A stretch of 6,421 nucleotides of DNA from contig JASEJH010000032.1 of NCBI GenBank assembly GCA_030016455.1, forward strand, positions 1 through 6,421. Direction: 5' to 3'. Positions 1 through 6,108 of this stretch are shown here, piece after piece. The stretch is from Thermoanaerobacteraceae bacterium. Lineage in GTDB: Bacteria > Bacillota > Desulfotomaculia > Desulfotomaculales > Ammonificaceae. How positions within the stretch are numbered: the first letter of the stretch is position 1; the number at the start of each line of letters is the position of its first letter. The notes beneath the pieces are model-generated. The model was not told the origin of the DNA. It was given only the letters and a program-made list of their open reading frames with translations, and ran no database searches. The position numbers and the translations under genes were made by a program.

Positions 1-498
1 GCACTTGTTGTAGTCCCGGACGATGAAGGGGTTCCGGTCGAAAAGCGGGTAGTTGGGCGTTTCCCCGGTGAAGCCGATGTTCCGGATGCCCAGTGTGTCG
101 GCGACGTTTTGCAGTTCGCAGTTCAGGTTGCGGATGCAGGTGGTGCACTCCCGGTGGTGGTCTGACAGGAGCAGTTCCACCACGGTCCGGCGCGCGCGTT
201 GCACCCGCGCGGTATTGGTGTGCACCTTCAAGCCTTCCGCCACCCGGTAGGTGCAGGCCGTCTGCAGCGCCGGCAGCCCCTCGATTTCCACCAGGCAGAC
301 CCGGCAGGCACCGATCTCGTTGATTCCCCGCAGGTAGCAGAGGCTTGGGATTTCGATCCCGTTCAGCCGGGCCGCTTCGAGGATGTTGATGCTTTCCGGC
401 ACCTCCACCTGCCGGTCGTCAATCGTCAGGCACACGGTCCTGCCGGATTCTATGGGCGGCGGTCCCTCGGGACCCGCGTGCGCGATGCGGTCTTTCAC
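1..498 (-). CDS. [FeFe] hydrogenase HydA/HndD-type subunit, N-terminal part (truncated by window edge)
   Basis: Catalytic-subunit family of cytoplasmic NAD(P)- or ferredoxin-linked [FeFe] hydrogenases, which interconvert H2 and protons plus electrons; the visible part is the electron-entry region. I translated the minus strand: 166 codons are present and the frame stays open at the left edge. A [2Fe-2S] ferredoxin domain spans about residues 22-100, with ligands C54, C65, C68 and C82 (Cx10Cx2Cx13C). It is followed by the His-ligated [4Fe-4S] motif H114-x3-C118-x2-C121-x5-C127. C166, in the context RDYNKC, would be the first ligand of the next ferredoxin-like cluster. The phrases INEIGACRVCLVE and NPFIVRDYNKC fit HydA/HndD better than NuoG or formate dehydrogenase, which share this N-terminus. 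The H-cluster domain lies outside the window, so catalysis is inferred. The GTG start at 498 follows GGTGAT (anti-SD complementary); GTG at 435, at the domain edge, is an alternative. Confidence 0.88.
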   Translation of the reverse strand, partial: MKDRIAHAGPEGPPPIESGRTVCLTIDDRQVEVPESINILEAARLNGIEIPSLCYLRGINEIGACRVCLVEIEGLPALQTACTYRVAEGLKVHTNTARVQRARRTVVELLLSDHHRECTTCIRNLNCELQNVADTLGIRNIGFTGETPNYPLFDRNPFIVRDYNKC

Positions 499-685
499 TC
501 AAGCATCACCGTTCTTCAGGCGGGACAGATTCGGCGCCCCGGATAGTGTCGCCGTTGTTAATTTTCGTTCCCCGCCGGCTTTTTATTCCCGGGCGGTCCG
601 GAGCATTCTTTGCGGTTGCGGCAGGAATTGGTCTGCCGGACGCGAAATTATGCGAAAAAAGTTCGTGAGGCAGGAGGGAGTCGTT
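499..685. other. divergent intergenic region between hydrogenase and ABC operon
   Basis: About 190 bases separate the two divergent starts, so promoters for both directions should lie here. No convincing sigma-A promoter pair stands out on either strand. A 6-bp inverted repeat (CGGCAG at 619-624, CTGCCG at 633-638) and an AT-rich patch at 554-566 containing TTGTTAA are the only visible structures. No riboswitch or gene is recognised. Confidence 0.5.
672..677 (+). promoter_or_regulatory. ribosome binding site deciding a TTG start
   Basis: A perfect AGGAGG sits 8 bases before TTG at 686. The in-frame ATG at 650 has no such site upstream, and it would add a 12-residue polar extension in front of the signal peptide. 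This supports the TTG start for the lipoprotein. Confidence 0.8.
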
Positions 686-1645
686 TTGCGGCGGAAAAGC
701 ATTATTCTTTGGGGTCTTGCGCTGGCGCTGCTTGTTCTGGCGGCAGCCGGGTGCGGGCGCCAGCCGGAGGCGCCGCTAACCATCGGCGTGCTTCCGATTA
801 CCGACAACCTCCCCTTCTGGGTGGCCGAAGAGAAAGGCTACTTCGAGGAGGCGGGGCTAAAGGTGAGATTTGTTTCGTTTCCAAGCGCGGTGGAGCGGGA
901 CACCGCCTTCACCGCCGGCCAGATAGACCTGGCCGTGGGCGACCTGGTGGCGGTGGCCCAGATGCGGCACGGCGGCACGAAGGTGAAAGCCGTCGCCGTC
1001 TGCCAGGGGGTGCGGCCCGAGGAGGGCCGGTTCGCCGTGCTGGCGGCGCCCGGTTCGGAAATCACGACGGTTGAGCAACTGAAAAATGTGCCTGTCGCCT
1101 GCTCGCTGAAAACGATCACCGAGTACGTGCTCGACCGGCTGCTGAAGGACGCCGGTTTTAAAGAAGAGGAAATCGTGAAACTGGCCATGCCGAAAATCCC
1201 GCTGCGGGTCCAGGCGCTTTTAAGCGGAAAGGCAAAAGCGGCCATCCTGCCCGACCCGCCGGCGGCGCTGGCGGAAGTGAAGGGGGCACGCGTGATTATT
1301 GACGACACGCGGGAAAACCTTTCCCAAACGGTAATCATCGTCCGGGAGGAAACCGTTGCCCGGAACGCCCGCGGGCTAAAGCGGCTGATGGCGGCCTACG
1401 ACCGGGCGGTGGCCGACATCCGGAAAGAACCGGGGGCGTGGGGCACGCTTTTGAAGGAGAAGGCGCGGGTTCCGGAGGAGGTGCTCGAGAGTGAAAAGCA
1501 CGGGATGAAGGTGCTCTTCTCTCCGGCGGCACTTCCCGCTCCTGCCGACGTGCAGGCGGTGGTCGACTGGCTTCTGGAAAAGGGTATTTTGACGGAGCCG
1601 CTCCGCTACGACGACCTGGTGGAAAGGCGAGTGCTCGGCGGGTGA
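686..1645 (+). CDS. NitT/TauT-family ABC transporter substrate-binding lipoprotein
   Basis: Extracytoplasmic solute receptor of an ABC importer, expected to be anchored to the outer face of the membrane and to deliver ligand to the permease at 2390-3127. The 319-residue product starts at TTG. A short basic N-terminus (MRRK) is followed by a hydrophobic stretch (residues 6-21) and a lipobox ending AAGC, making C23 the probable lipidated cysteine. The mature part has the NMT1/THI5-like (SsuA/TauA/NrtA) fold signature: TIGVLPITDNLPFWVAEEKG, then GYFEEAGLKV, then a GQIDLAVGD segment, which are typical of the family's first lobe. Length is normal for the family. The stop codon overlaps the next start (GTGA), so the genes are translationally coupled. 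The family handles nitrate, sulfonates, taurine, thiamine precursors and others; the ligand here is not predictable. The protein does not match one subgroup that I recognise. Confidence 0.88.
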   Translation: MRRKSIILWGLALALLVLAAAGCGRQPEAPLTIGVLPITDNLPFWVAEEKGYFEEAGLKVRFVSFPSAVERDTAFTAGQIDLAVGDLVAVAQMRHGGTKVKAVAVCQGVRPEEGRFAVLAAPGSEITTVEQLKNVPVACSLKTITEYVLDRLLKDAGFKEEEIVKLAMPKIPLRVQALLSGKAKAAILPDPPAALAEVKGARVIIDDTRENLSQTVIIVREETVARNARGLKRLMAAYDRAVADIRKEPGAWGTLLKEKARVPEEVLESEKHGMKVLFSPAALPAPADVQAVVDWLLEKGILTEPLRYDDLVERRVLGG

Positions 1646-2406
1646 TCGCAGTCGAGGACTTGAGGGTGACGTTTTATACGCCCGCGGCAACGGTGGCGGC
1701 GCTGGGGGGCGTTTCCTTCCGGGTGGCAAGGGGCGATACTTGCGCCGTGATCGGGCCGTCGGGCTGCGGGAAGAGCACGCTGCTTTACGTGCTGGCGGGG
1801 CTCCTGAGAAACTTTCAGGGCCGGGTGGTCGTGGCGGGGGAGGCGGTGAAGCCGGGGCGTCGCAGGACCGCGCTCATCCTCCAGGACTACGGCCTCCTGC
1901 CCTGGAAAAACGTCTTTGCGAACGCGGGACTCGGGCTGGAGCTCCGCGGGGTACCGCGGGCGGAGCGGGAGGCGCGGGTAACCCGGATCCTGCGTGAACT
2001 CGGCCTCTACGAACTGCGGCGGCTTTTCCCCGGGCAGCTTTCCGGCGGCCAGCGGCAACGCGTGGCCATCGCCCGGGCGCTGGCGCTGGACCCCGACCTG
2101 CTGCTGATGGACGAGCCGTTTTCCTCCCTCGACGCACTGACGAGGGAGGCTTTGCAGGATAACCTGTTAGAAATCTGGCACCGGACGGGGTGCACGATCG
2201 TCCTGGTGACCCACAGTATTGAAGAAGCGGCATTCCTGGGGCGCCAGGTAGTGGTGCTTTCCCCCCGGCCGGGCCGGGTGGTGGCCACCCACTTGAACCC
2301 GGGAGCAGGGAAAAGTTCGTGGCGGCAGGAGCCCGAGTTTCACTGCGTCTGCTCCTTTCTACGCCAGCAACTTGCGGGAGGCGTGGCCGATGCGCCGGAC
2401 CTTTGA
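1642..2406 (+). CDS. NitT/TauT-family ABC transporter ATP-binding protein
   Basis: Cytoplasmic ATPase that powers the importer encoded by its neighbours. The 254-residue product has every hallmark of an active ABC ATPase: Walker A GPSGCGKST (38-46), Q-loop glutamine Q81 in LQDYGLLPWKN, signature LSGGQRQR (133-140), Walker B LLLMDEP (153-159), D-loop SSLD (161-164) and switch histidine H191 in LVTHSIEEA. The LLPWKN segment after the Q-loop is characteristic of the SsuB/TauB/NrtD group. The GTG start overlaps the lipoprotein stop by 4 bases, and the 3' end overlaps the permease start by 17 bases, so the three genes are almost certainly one transcript. The C-terminal 30 residues after the core fold are unremarkable. 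Confidence 0.93.
   Translation: MIAVEDLRVTFYTPAATVAALGGVSFRVARGDTCAVIGPSGCGKSTLLYVLAGLLRNFQGRVVVAGEAVKPGRRRTALILQDYGLLPWKNVFANAGLGLELRGVPRAEREARVTRILRELGLYELRRLFPGQLSGGQRQRVAIARALALDPDLLLMDEPFSSLDALTREALQDNLLEIWHRTGCTIVLVTHSIEEAAFLGRQVVVLSPRPGRVVATHLNPGAGKSSWRQEPEFHCVCSFLRQQLAGGVADAPDL
2376..2381 (+). promoter_or_regulatory. ribosome binding site deciding the permease start
   Basis: GGGAGG lies within the end of the ATPase gene, 8 bases before ATG at 2390. It favours that ATG over the in-frame TTG at 2372, which would lie upstream of this site. Confidence 0.75.
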
Positions 2407-3127
2407 GACAGGGGCCGCGGTCGCGGCACTGCTTTTATTGTGGGAATTGCTGGCGGTCGTGCTGGACTTGGAAGCGCTGCCCCCGCCGGGTACGGCCTTT
2501 GCGGTCTTCGGGCGCGACTTTCTGGGACCGCTCGGCTGGCACCTGCTGGTGAGTACTTACCGGGTGCTGGCCGGTATCGCCCTGGCCGTTCTGACCGCCG
2601 TACCCCTGGGCTTTATTCTCGGGCGGAACCCTGCCGCGGACCGTTTGGCGGCTCCGCTTATTTACCTGGTCTACCCGGTGCCGAAGATCGTGCTGCTGCC
2701 GGTTTTAATCCCCCTGCTCGGCATCGGCGACGCGAGCAAGGTCCTGCTCATCACCCTCATCCTCTTTTTCCAGATCCTGCTTCCGGTACGGGACGGGGCG
2801 CGTTACGTGCCCGCCGCCCTGGTTGACTCGGTTGTCTCTTTGGGGGCGAATACCCGGGCGCTCTACCGCCACGTTATCTGGCCGGCGGTGCTCCCGGAAA
2901 TGCTCACGGCGCTCCGGGTGGCTTCCGGGACGGCGATCGCGGTGTTGTTTTTCGCCGAGACGATCAGCAGCCAGGAGGGGCTCGGTTACTACATCTTCGA
3001 CGCGCTGTCGAGTTGGGCTTACCCGGAAATGTACGCCGGGATCATCGCCATGGGGCTTCTGGGCTTCCTGATCTACACGGTCTTGGACTGGCTGGAGCGC
3101 CGGCTCTGTACCTGGAAGTATCTTTAG
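2390..3127 (+). CDS. NitT/TauT-family ABC transporter permease
   Basis: Inner-membrane channel subunit (BPD_transp_1 / SsuC-TauC type) of the importer. The product has 245 residues, a normal length. Hydrophobic segments suitable for membrane spanning are visible at about 8-27, 53-77, 88-110, 116-133, 172-195 and 214-233. The cytoplasmic coupling loop (EAA motif) lies at about 146-169, around SLGANTRALYRHVIWPAVLP, with the invariant glycine at G152. A GLGYYI segment after the fifth span is also typical. The end, ERRLCTWKYL, is a usual ending for this family, so the TAG stop looks genuine rather than a premature mutation. The start overlaps the ATPase gene by 17 bases. Oddity: the reading frame stays open after the TAG and encodes a GGDEF remnant (3128-3499). 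Confidence 0.92.
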   Translation: MRRTFETGAAVAALLLLWELLAVVLDLEALPPPGTAFAVFGRDFLGPLGWHLLVSTYRVLAGIALAVLTAVPLGFILGRNPAADRLAAPLIYLVYPVPKIVLLPVLIPLLGIGDASKVLLITLILFFQILLPVRDGARYVPAALVDSVVSLGANTRALYRHVIWPAVLPEMLTALRVASGTAIAVLFFAETISSQEGLGYYIFDALSSWAYPEMYAGIIAMGLLGFLIYTVLDWLERRLCTWKYL

Positions 3128-3499
3128 GAGCGCAAAATCCCGCTGAAAGTCAACGACAGCTTCGGCCACCAGGCGGGCGACGACCTCTTGTGCCTGGTGG
3201 CCGACATTATCCGGCGCAACCTCCGGGCGACTGATCTCGCCGCGCGGTTCGGCGGTGACGAGTTCGCCGTCCTGCTACCCGAAACCGGTGCCGATGCTGC
3301 CCGGGCGGCTGTTCAGAGGCTCCAGGGGCAGCTTCTGGAGGCCGTACGGACAAAAGGGTGGCCGGTGGCCTTCAGCATCGGCGTCGTCACCTTTAACGAT
3401 GCGCCGGAAGCCGTGGACGAAATGGTGAAAAGGGCCGACAGCCTCATGTATGCCGTGAAGCAAAGCGGGAAAAACTCGATTAGGCAGGAGGTAGTCTGA
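3128..3499 (+). pseudogene. GGDEF-domain (diguanylate cyclase) remnant, 5' truncated
   Basis: Intact relatives make cyclic di-GMP from two GTP. This open frame begins immediately after the permease TAG, in the permease frame, and gives 123 residues with no credible start or ribosome binding site of its own. Visible motifs are VNDSFGHQAGDD (8-19), the active-site signature GGDEF (42-46), an RxxD inhibitory site (RATD, 33-36) five residues before it, and the C-terminal segments FSIGVV and ADSLMYAVKQSGKN. Missing are the DxLTGLxNR lead-in and the first beta strand with the metal-binding DxD, so it should be inactive even if translated. A sensory domain is absent too. A TTG at 3188 could open a shorter frame but would start inside the domain. 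Best read as a relic of a longer gene joined to the operon end by deletion or rearrangement. Readthrough of the TAG is a less likely alternative. Confidence 0.8.
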
Positions 3500-3561
3500 T
3501 AGACTGCTGGGTAGCGGACCACCTCGGTGGAATACTGTGACCGCGAAGGGAATGGTGTGAG

Positions 3562-4320
3562 ATGAGCTTCAAAGGAAAGGTCGCGCTGGTAACGGGCGCG
3601 GCTTCGGGCATCGGCCGGAGCATAGCCCTGGCGTTCGGCAGGGAGGGAGCCAGGGTTGTGGCCGCCGACGTCCTGGTTGAAGGAGGCGAGGAGACGGTAC
3701 GGCTGGTCAAGGAGGCTGGCGGCGAGGCAATTTTTATAAAAACCGACGTGAGCAGCGCCGCCGAAGTCGAAGCCTTGATTGACGGAATTTTGGAAAGTTA
3801 CGGCCGGCTTGATTATGCGTGTAACAACGCCGGCATTGAGGGGGTGCTGGCACTTACCGCGGATTACCCGGAGGAAATCTGGCGGCGGGTGCTCGACATC
3901 AACCTCACCGGCGTCTGGCTGTGCATGAAGCATCAGCTGCCGGTCATGCTCGCCCAGGGCGGCGGCGCGATCGTCAACATGTCCTCAATTCTGGGTCTGG
4001 TCGGTTACGCCAATGCTTCCGCTTATGTTGCGGCCAAACACGGTTTGATCGGCCTGACCAAAACCGCGGCCGTCGAGTACGCCACCCGGGGCATCCGGGT
4101 GAACGCGGTCTGCCCGGCGTTCATCGAGACCCCGATGCTCAAGCGCGCGGGTTTGCTGGACAATCCGGAATTTTACCGGGCGGTTGTTGAGCTGCATCCG
4201 GTCAAGCGTCTCGGTACGCCCGAAGAAGTAGCCGGAGCCGTCGTGTGGCTGTGCTCGGACGCTGCTTCCTTCGTCACCGGGCACGCGCTGCTGGTGGACG
4301 GCGGATACGTCGCCCGGTGA
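3562..4320 (+). CDS. classical short-chain dehydrogenase/reductase (SDR), NAD-type
   Basis: NAD(P)-dependent oxidoreductase of the cytoplasmic SDR family; the substrate is unknown. The 252 residues match a classical SDR from end to end. Visible features are the cofactor motif TGAASGIG (11-18), D36 at the end of the second beta strand (favours NAD over NADP), NNAG (88-91), and the catalytic tetrad N114, S142, Y155 and K159 (YVAAK). The C-terminal segment GHALLVDGGY is typical. After the active site the usual PG is replaced by PA (VCPAFIETPM), a variation that does occur in the family. Resemblance to glucose 1-dehydrogenase and FabG-like proteins is general only and does not fix a substrate. 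ATG 3562 is the natural start because MSFKGKVALVTG is the normal N-terminus; the upstream site is weak (GAAGGG at 3545-3550 or GGTG nearer). The gene follows the GGDEF remnant by 62 bases with no clear terminator, so it may be read from the ABC operon or from its own undetected promoter. Confidence 0.92.
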   Translation: MSFKGKVALVTGAASGIGRSIALAFGREGARVVAADVLVEGGEETVRLVKEAGGEAIFIKTDVSSAAEVEALIDGILESYGRLDYACNNAGIEGVLALTADYPEEIWRRVLDINLTGVWLCMKHQLPVMLAQGGGAIVNMSSILGLVGYANASAYVAAKHGLIGLTKTAAVEYATRGIRVNAVCPAFIETPMLKRAGLLDNPEFYRAVVELHPVKRLGTPEEVAGAVVWLCSDAASFVTGHALLVDGGYVAR

Positions 4321-4333
4321 AGAGCGGCTCTTC
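4319..4333 (+). repeat. short inverted repeat at the end of the SDR gene
   Basis: GAAGAG and CTCTTC arms flank a CGG loop and overlap the stop codon. No T-run follows, so it does not qualify as a standard intrinsic terminator, though it could stabilise the 3' end of the mRNA. Confidence 0.4.
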
Positions 4334-4459
4334 TCCGGCCCCGGCTTGAAACCGGACCTGCCGCGATGCCTCTCCACTGAAAATGTAAGATTTCTGCACC
4401 GGCTCTGGGCAGACCGGCTCGCGCCGGATTCCTGCGCCGACCGCCACTATCGCTCGTCA

Positions 4460-4552
4460 CCCAGCACTCAACCCGGTAACTTGGTAGGCTCTCTTCAAAC
4501 AAGGTTATCTTTGACCACGAAGAAAAGAGCTGTTTTTTGGTTGAGTGCTGGG
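4460..4552. repeat. 13-bp inverted repeat pair, about 93-base unit
   Basis: CCCAGCACTCAAC at 4460-4472 and its exact reverse complement at 4540-4552 enclose 67 bases. The inside has further complementary segments (GCTCT 4488-4492 with AGAGC 4526-4530; CTTC 4493-4496 with GAAG 4519-4522), so the whole unit could fold into a long imperfect hairpin. A T-run (4532-4538) precedes the right arm. Nothing protein-coding is inside. The form resembles a small non-autonomous repeat element or a palindromic intergenic repeat, but the family is not recognised. Confidence 0.65.
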
Positions 4553-4590
4553 CTACCGCGCAAACTCGGCGTCCCTGCCTCAGTTGTGCT

Positions 4591-4614
4591 TGCCGGCATC
4601 CGTGCCGGCATCGG
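4591..4614. repeat. 12-base tandem direct repeat
   Basis: TGCCGGCATCCG at 4591-4602 is followed directly by TGCCGGCATCGG at 4603-4614, with 11 of 12 positions identical. It lies between the two inverted-repeat pairs in non-coding DNA. Confidence 0.7.
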
Positions 4615-4678
4615 ACTCCGAGCCGTTGCCTCGCCAAGTGCGGTTCGCGGCTCGTCATACGGCGCGGCTCCGGTCTTG

Positions 4679-4707
4679 CCCAGCACTCAGTTTTGCTGAG
4701 TGCTGGG
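4679..4707. repeat. 12-bp perfect hairpin with the CCCAGCACTCA core
   Basis: CCCAGCACTCAG (4679-4690) and CTGAGTGCTGGG (4696-4707) are perfect reverse complements around a 5-base TTTTG loop. The 11-base core is the same as in the 4460-4552 pair, so four copies lie within 248 bases in alternating orientation. No T-run follows the stem, so a terminator role is doubtful. Confidence 0.75.
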
Positions 4708-4734
4708 TCCTACACACATTTTCATTGCCGGTGG

Positions 4735-4750
4735 CGACGATAAATCGTCG
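4735..4750. repeat. small inverted repeat CGACGAT/ATCGTCG
   Basis: Arms CGACGAT (4735-4741) and ATCGTCG (4744-4750) are separated by two bases. It could be a hairpin or a protein-binding palindrome; no function is indicated. Confidence 0.5.
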
Positions 4751-4771
4751 TGAGCGACTTCCTCCCGAATT

Positions 4772-4830
4772 CCGGACCGGCCGCCCCTTTTTAGGAAGCC
4801 GGTCCGGGTTCCGGCGGGACCCGGTCCCGC
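4772..4830. repeat. two adjacent GC-rich inverted repeats upstream of the stalk-domain gene
   Basis: CCGGACCGGC (4772-4781) pairs with GCCGGTCCGG (4798-4807) across a 16-base loop containing a T-run. Immediately after, GCGGGACC (4814-4821) pairs with GGTCCCGC (4823-4830) around one base. Both are perfect and very GC-rich. They lie before the proposed promoter, so they more likely act on upstream transcription or as DNA structure than as the stalk-gene leader. Confidence 0.55.
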
Positions 4831-4854
4831 ACCGGCTGGGACCTTTGCCTCATT

Positions 4855-4882
4855 TTGTCCTTTCAACCCCCGCAATTATTTT
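4855..4882 (+). promoter_or_regulatory. possible sigma-A promoter for the stalk-domain gene
   Basis: TTGTCC (4855-4860), 16 bases, then TATTTT (4877-4882); each box matches consensus at 4 of 6. It would give a leader of about 90 bases. A second weak option is GTGTTG (4925-4930), 17 bases, TATTAC (4948-4953). Neither is strong. Confidence 0.3.
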
Positions 4883-4981
4883 CCCGGTAGCGGATGTTTA
4901 AAGTGAAAAGGTGATGCGGAGGTGGTGTTGCTTCGGGAATTAATTAGTATTACGGACTCTTAACTGAAGGAGGTATAAGAC

Positions 4982-5926
4982 ATGAAGAAAGCTGCCTTTA
5001 TCGTTGCTTTTCTCTTCGCCTGCGGTTGGATCTTTGCGGTGCCCCGGTGGTCGCTGGCTGTTCCGCCGGGAGACAAAGACAAGGCTGTTGGTGAAAAAAC
5101 GTACGAGGAAGATGCTGTGGACGAAGACGTTTACGGGGAGGACCGGGGTCCGGCCTGGGCGCGCGGGGAGCACCCCAGCCTGAAGGGTCTCCGCCGGGCG
5201 TACGCGAACGTTTGCCGGAACCAGGCAAGCATCCGGGCGCAAAACGTGCTGCGGGCTTTAATTGAGGCCCGGTCGGTGACCGATTCCATTTACGAACTGG
5301 AGGAAGCGACCGGCGACGAGGAAACGCTTGACGAACTCACGGGGGACGAGGAAGTCCAGGAAGCCCTGGTTCAGGAGGCCAGGCGAATCAGGGAAGAGGC
5401 CCGCCGGCAGTTGCACGAGCGGAAGGCTTTCGCCTGGGCGCTGAATAAGGTCGGGCGGGCCCTGGAGAAGTTAGGCGACCGCATCGCGGCCGAAGAGGCC
5501 TTGGTCGAGGCGGCTGCGGCAGCGCCGGAGGACCAGGCGGTGTACGAGGCGCTCAATGAGCTCTACGCGCAGATGGAAGCTGCCGAAATGCCGGTATTCG
5601 TGAAAGGTAAAAAGGTGAAGTTCGACGTGCCGCCGCAGGTGGTCCGCGGCCGCACCCTGGTTCCGCTGCGGAAGCTTGCCGAAAGCCTGGGCTGCACGGT
5701 CGAGTGGCAGGCGGCCGAGCGGAAGGTCGTCCTCATCCAGGGAGCCAAGGTCATCGTTCTGGGCGTCGGTCAGAATACCGCAACGGTTGACGGGCGGGAG
5801 ATCAGCCTGGACGTGTCCCCGACAATCATTAACGGCAGGGTGCTGGTCCCGCTCCGGTTCGTCAGCGAGGCGGTTGACGCGCAGGTTGATTATCTGGCTG
5901 AGTCCAGGATGGTAGTGGTGAACTGA
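4982..5926 (+). CDS. secreted protein with acidic/helical N-terminal part and C-terminal stalk (copper amine oxidase N-like) domain
   Basis: Probable exported cell-surface or matrix protein of unknown function. The 314 residues begin with a signal peptide: MKK, a hydrophobic core (residues 4-20) and a likely signal peptidase I site after S24-L25-A26. Residues 31-60 are strongly acidic. Residues 64-200 are predicted mainly helical from their E/A/R/L-rich pattern, with an imperfect tandem decapeptide TGDEETLDEL/TGDEEVQEAL (110-129) and a TPR-like feel near 150-198 that I cannot confirm. The C-terminus (about 203-314) is a stalk domain of PF07833 type, with two repeat units centred on GRTLVPLRKLAESLG (221-235) and GRVLVPLRFVSEAV (283-296). 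Such domains are common in Clostridia on exported proteins and are structural or anchoring rather than catalytic. The start is well supported by AAGGAGGT at 4967-4974, 7 bases before the ATG. The gene stands alone and ends at a terminator. Confidence 0.88.
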   Translation: MKKAAFIVAFLFACGWIFAVPRWSLAVPPGDKDKAVGEKTYEEDAVDEDVYGEDRGPAWARGEHPSLKGLRRAYANVCRNQASIRAQNVLRALIEARSVTDSIYELEEATGDEETLDELTGDEEVQEALVQEARRIREEARRQLHERKAFAWALNKVGRALEKLGDRIAAEEALVEAAAAAPEDQAVYEALNELYAQMEAAEMPVFVKGKKVKFDVPPQVVRGRTLVPLRKLAESLGCTVEWQAAERKVVLIQGAKVIVLGVGQNTATVDGREISLDVSPTIINGRVLVPLRFVSEAVDAQVDYLAESRMVVVN

Positions 5927-5950
5927 CGCTGAAAATTTCCGCCATTCCTG

Positions 5951-5993
5951 TAAAATGGCCCCCGGGCCCGGACCGGACCGGGGGCCGCTTTTA
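5951..5993 (+). terminator. intrinsic terminator after the stalk-domain gene
   Basis: Stem GGCCCCCGG (5957-5965) and CCGGGGGCC (5978-5986), 9 bp and nearly all GC, with a 12-base loop, followed by GCTTTTA. An A-run (TAAAA, 5951-5955) before the stem could make it work in both directions. It lies 30 bases after the stop codon. Confidence 0.85.
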
Positions 5994-6079
5994 TGGTTCC
6001 AAACCGCCTTAAACTCCGGGTGATGCTGGAATCTTAAAGAAGTTGCGCCTGCGTTAAAGGTCCGGCAGGTTTCCGGTCG

Positions 6080-6108
6080 TTGCAGGGAAGATTCCCCTAT
6101 GCTATAAT
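6080..6108 (+). promoter_or_regulatory. sigma-A promoter for rpmE with extended -10
   Basis: TTGCAG (6080-6085), a 17-base spacer, and a perfect TATAAT (6103-6108) preceded by TG one base before it (extended -10, TGCTATAAT). Transcription would start near 6115, giving a leader of about 45 bases. This is the best promoter in the window. Confidence 0.8.

Larger units (their letters stand above)
4321..4981. other. 661-base gene-free region with repeats and hairpins
   Basis: No open frame here has a credible start site, family signature or protein-like composition on either strand. The region holds a cluster of CCCAGCACTCA inverted repeats (4460-4707), a 12-base tandem duplication (4591-4614), several GC-rich inverted repeats (4735-4830), and the probable promoter and ribosome binding site of the stalk-domain gene. 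Confidence 0.7.

Noticed and set aside
555..561. TTGTTAA, resembling one half of a Rex (NADH-sensing repressor) site near the hydrogenase gene
   Set aside because: The expected second half (TTAACAA after four bases) is absent; a half-site of seven bases is too likely by chance.
650..685. Upstream ATG start (650) for the lipoprotein
   Set aside because: No ribosome binding site, and it would put a polar extension before the signal peptide; TTG 686 has a perfect AGGAGG at the right distance.
838..1338. 166-codon minus-strand open frame opposite the lipoprotein gene
   Set aside because: Antisense to a well-supported gene with serine- and alanine-rich shadow composition.
3493..3561. Small palindromes (AGTCT/AGACT, CCACC/GGTGG) before the SDR gene, considered as a T-box or riboswitch leader
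   Set aside because: Too short, with no conserved T-box or riboswitch core and no terminator/antiterminator pair.
4346..4699. 117-codon plus-strand open frame in the gene-free region
   Set aside because: No ribosome binding site, no recognisable family or protein-like pattern, and it runs through the inverted-repeat cluster, so it looks like chance in GC-rich DNA.
4914..4943. Possible 9-codon leader peptide (ATG at 4914) upstream of the stalk-domain gene
   Set aside because: Only a weak ribosome binding site, no regulatory codon run and no attenuator structure after it.
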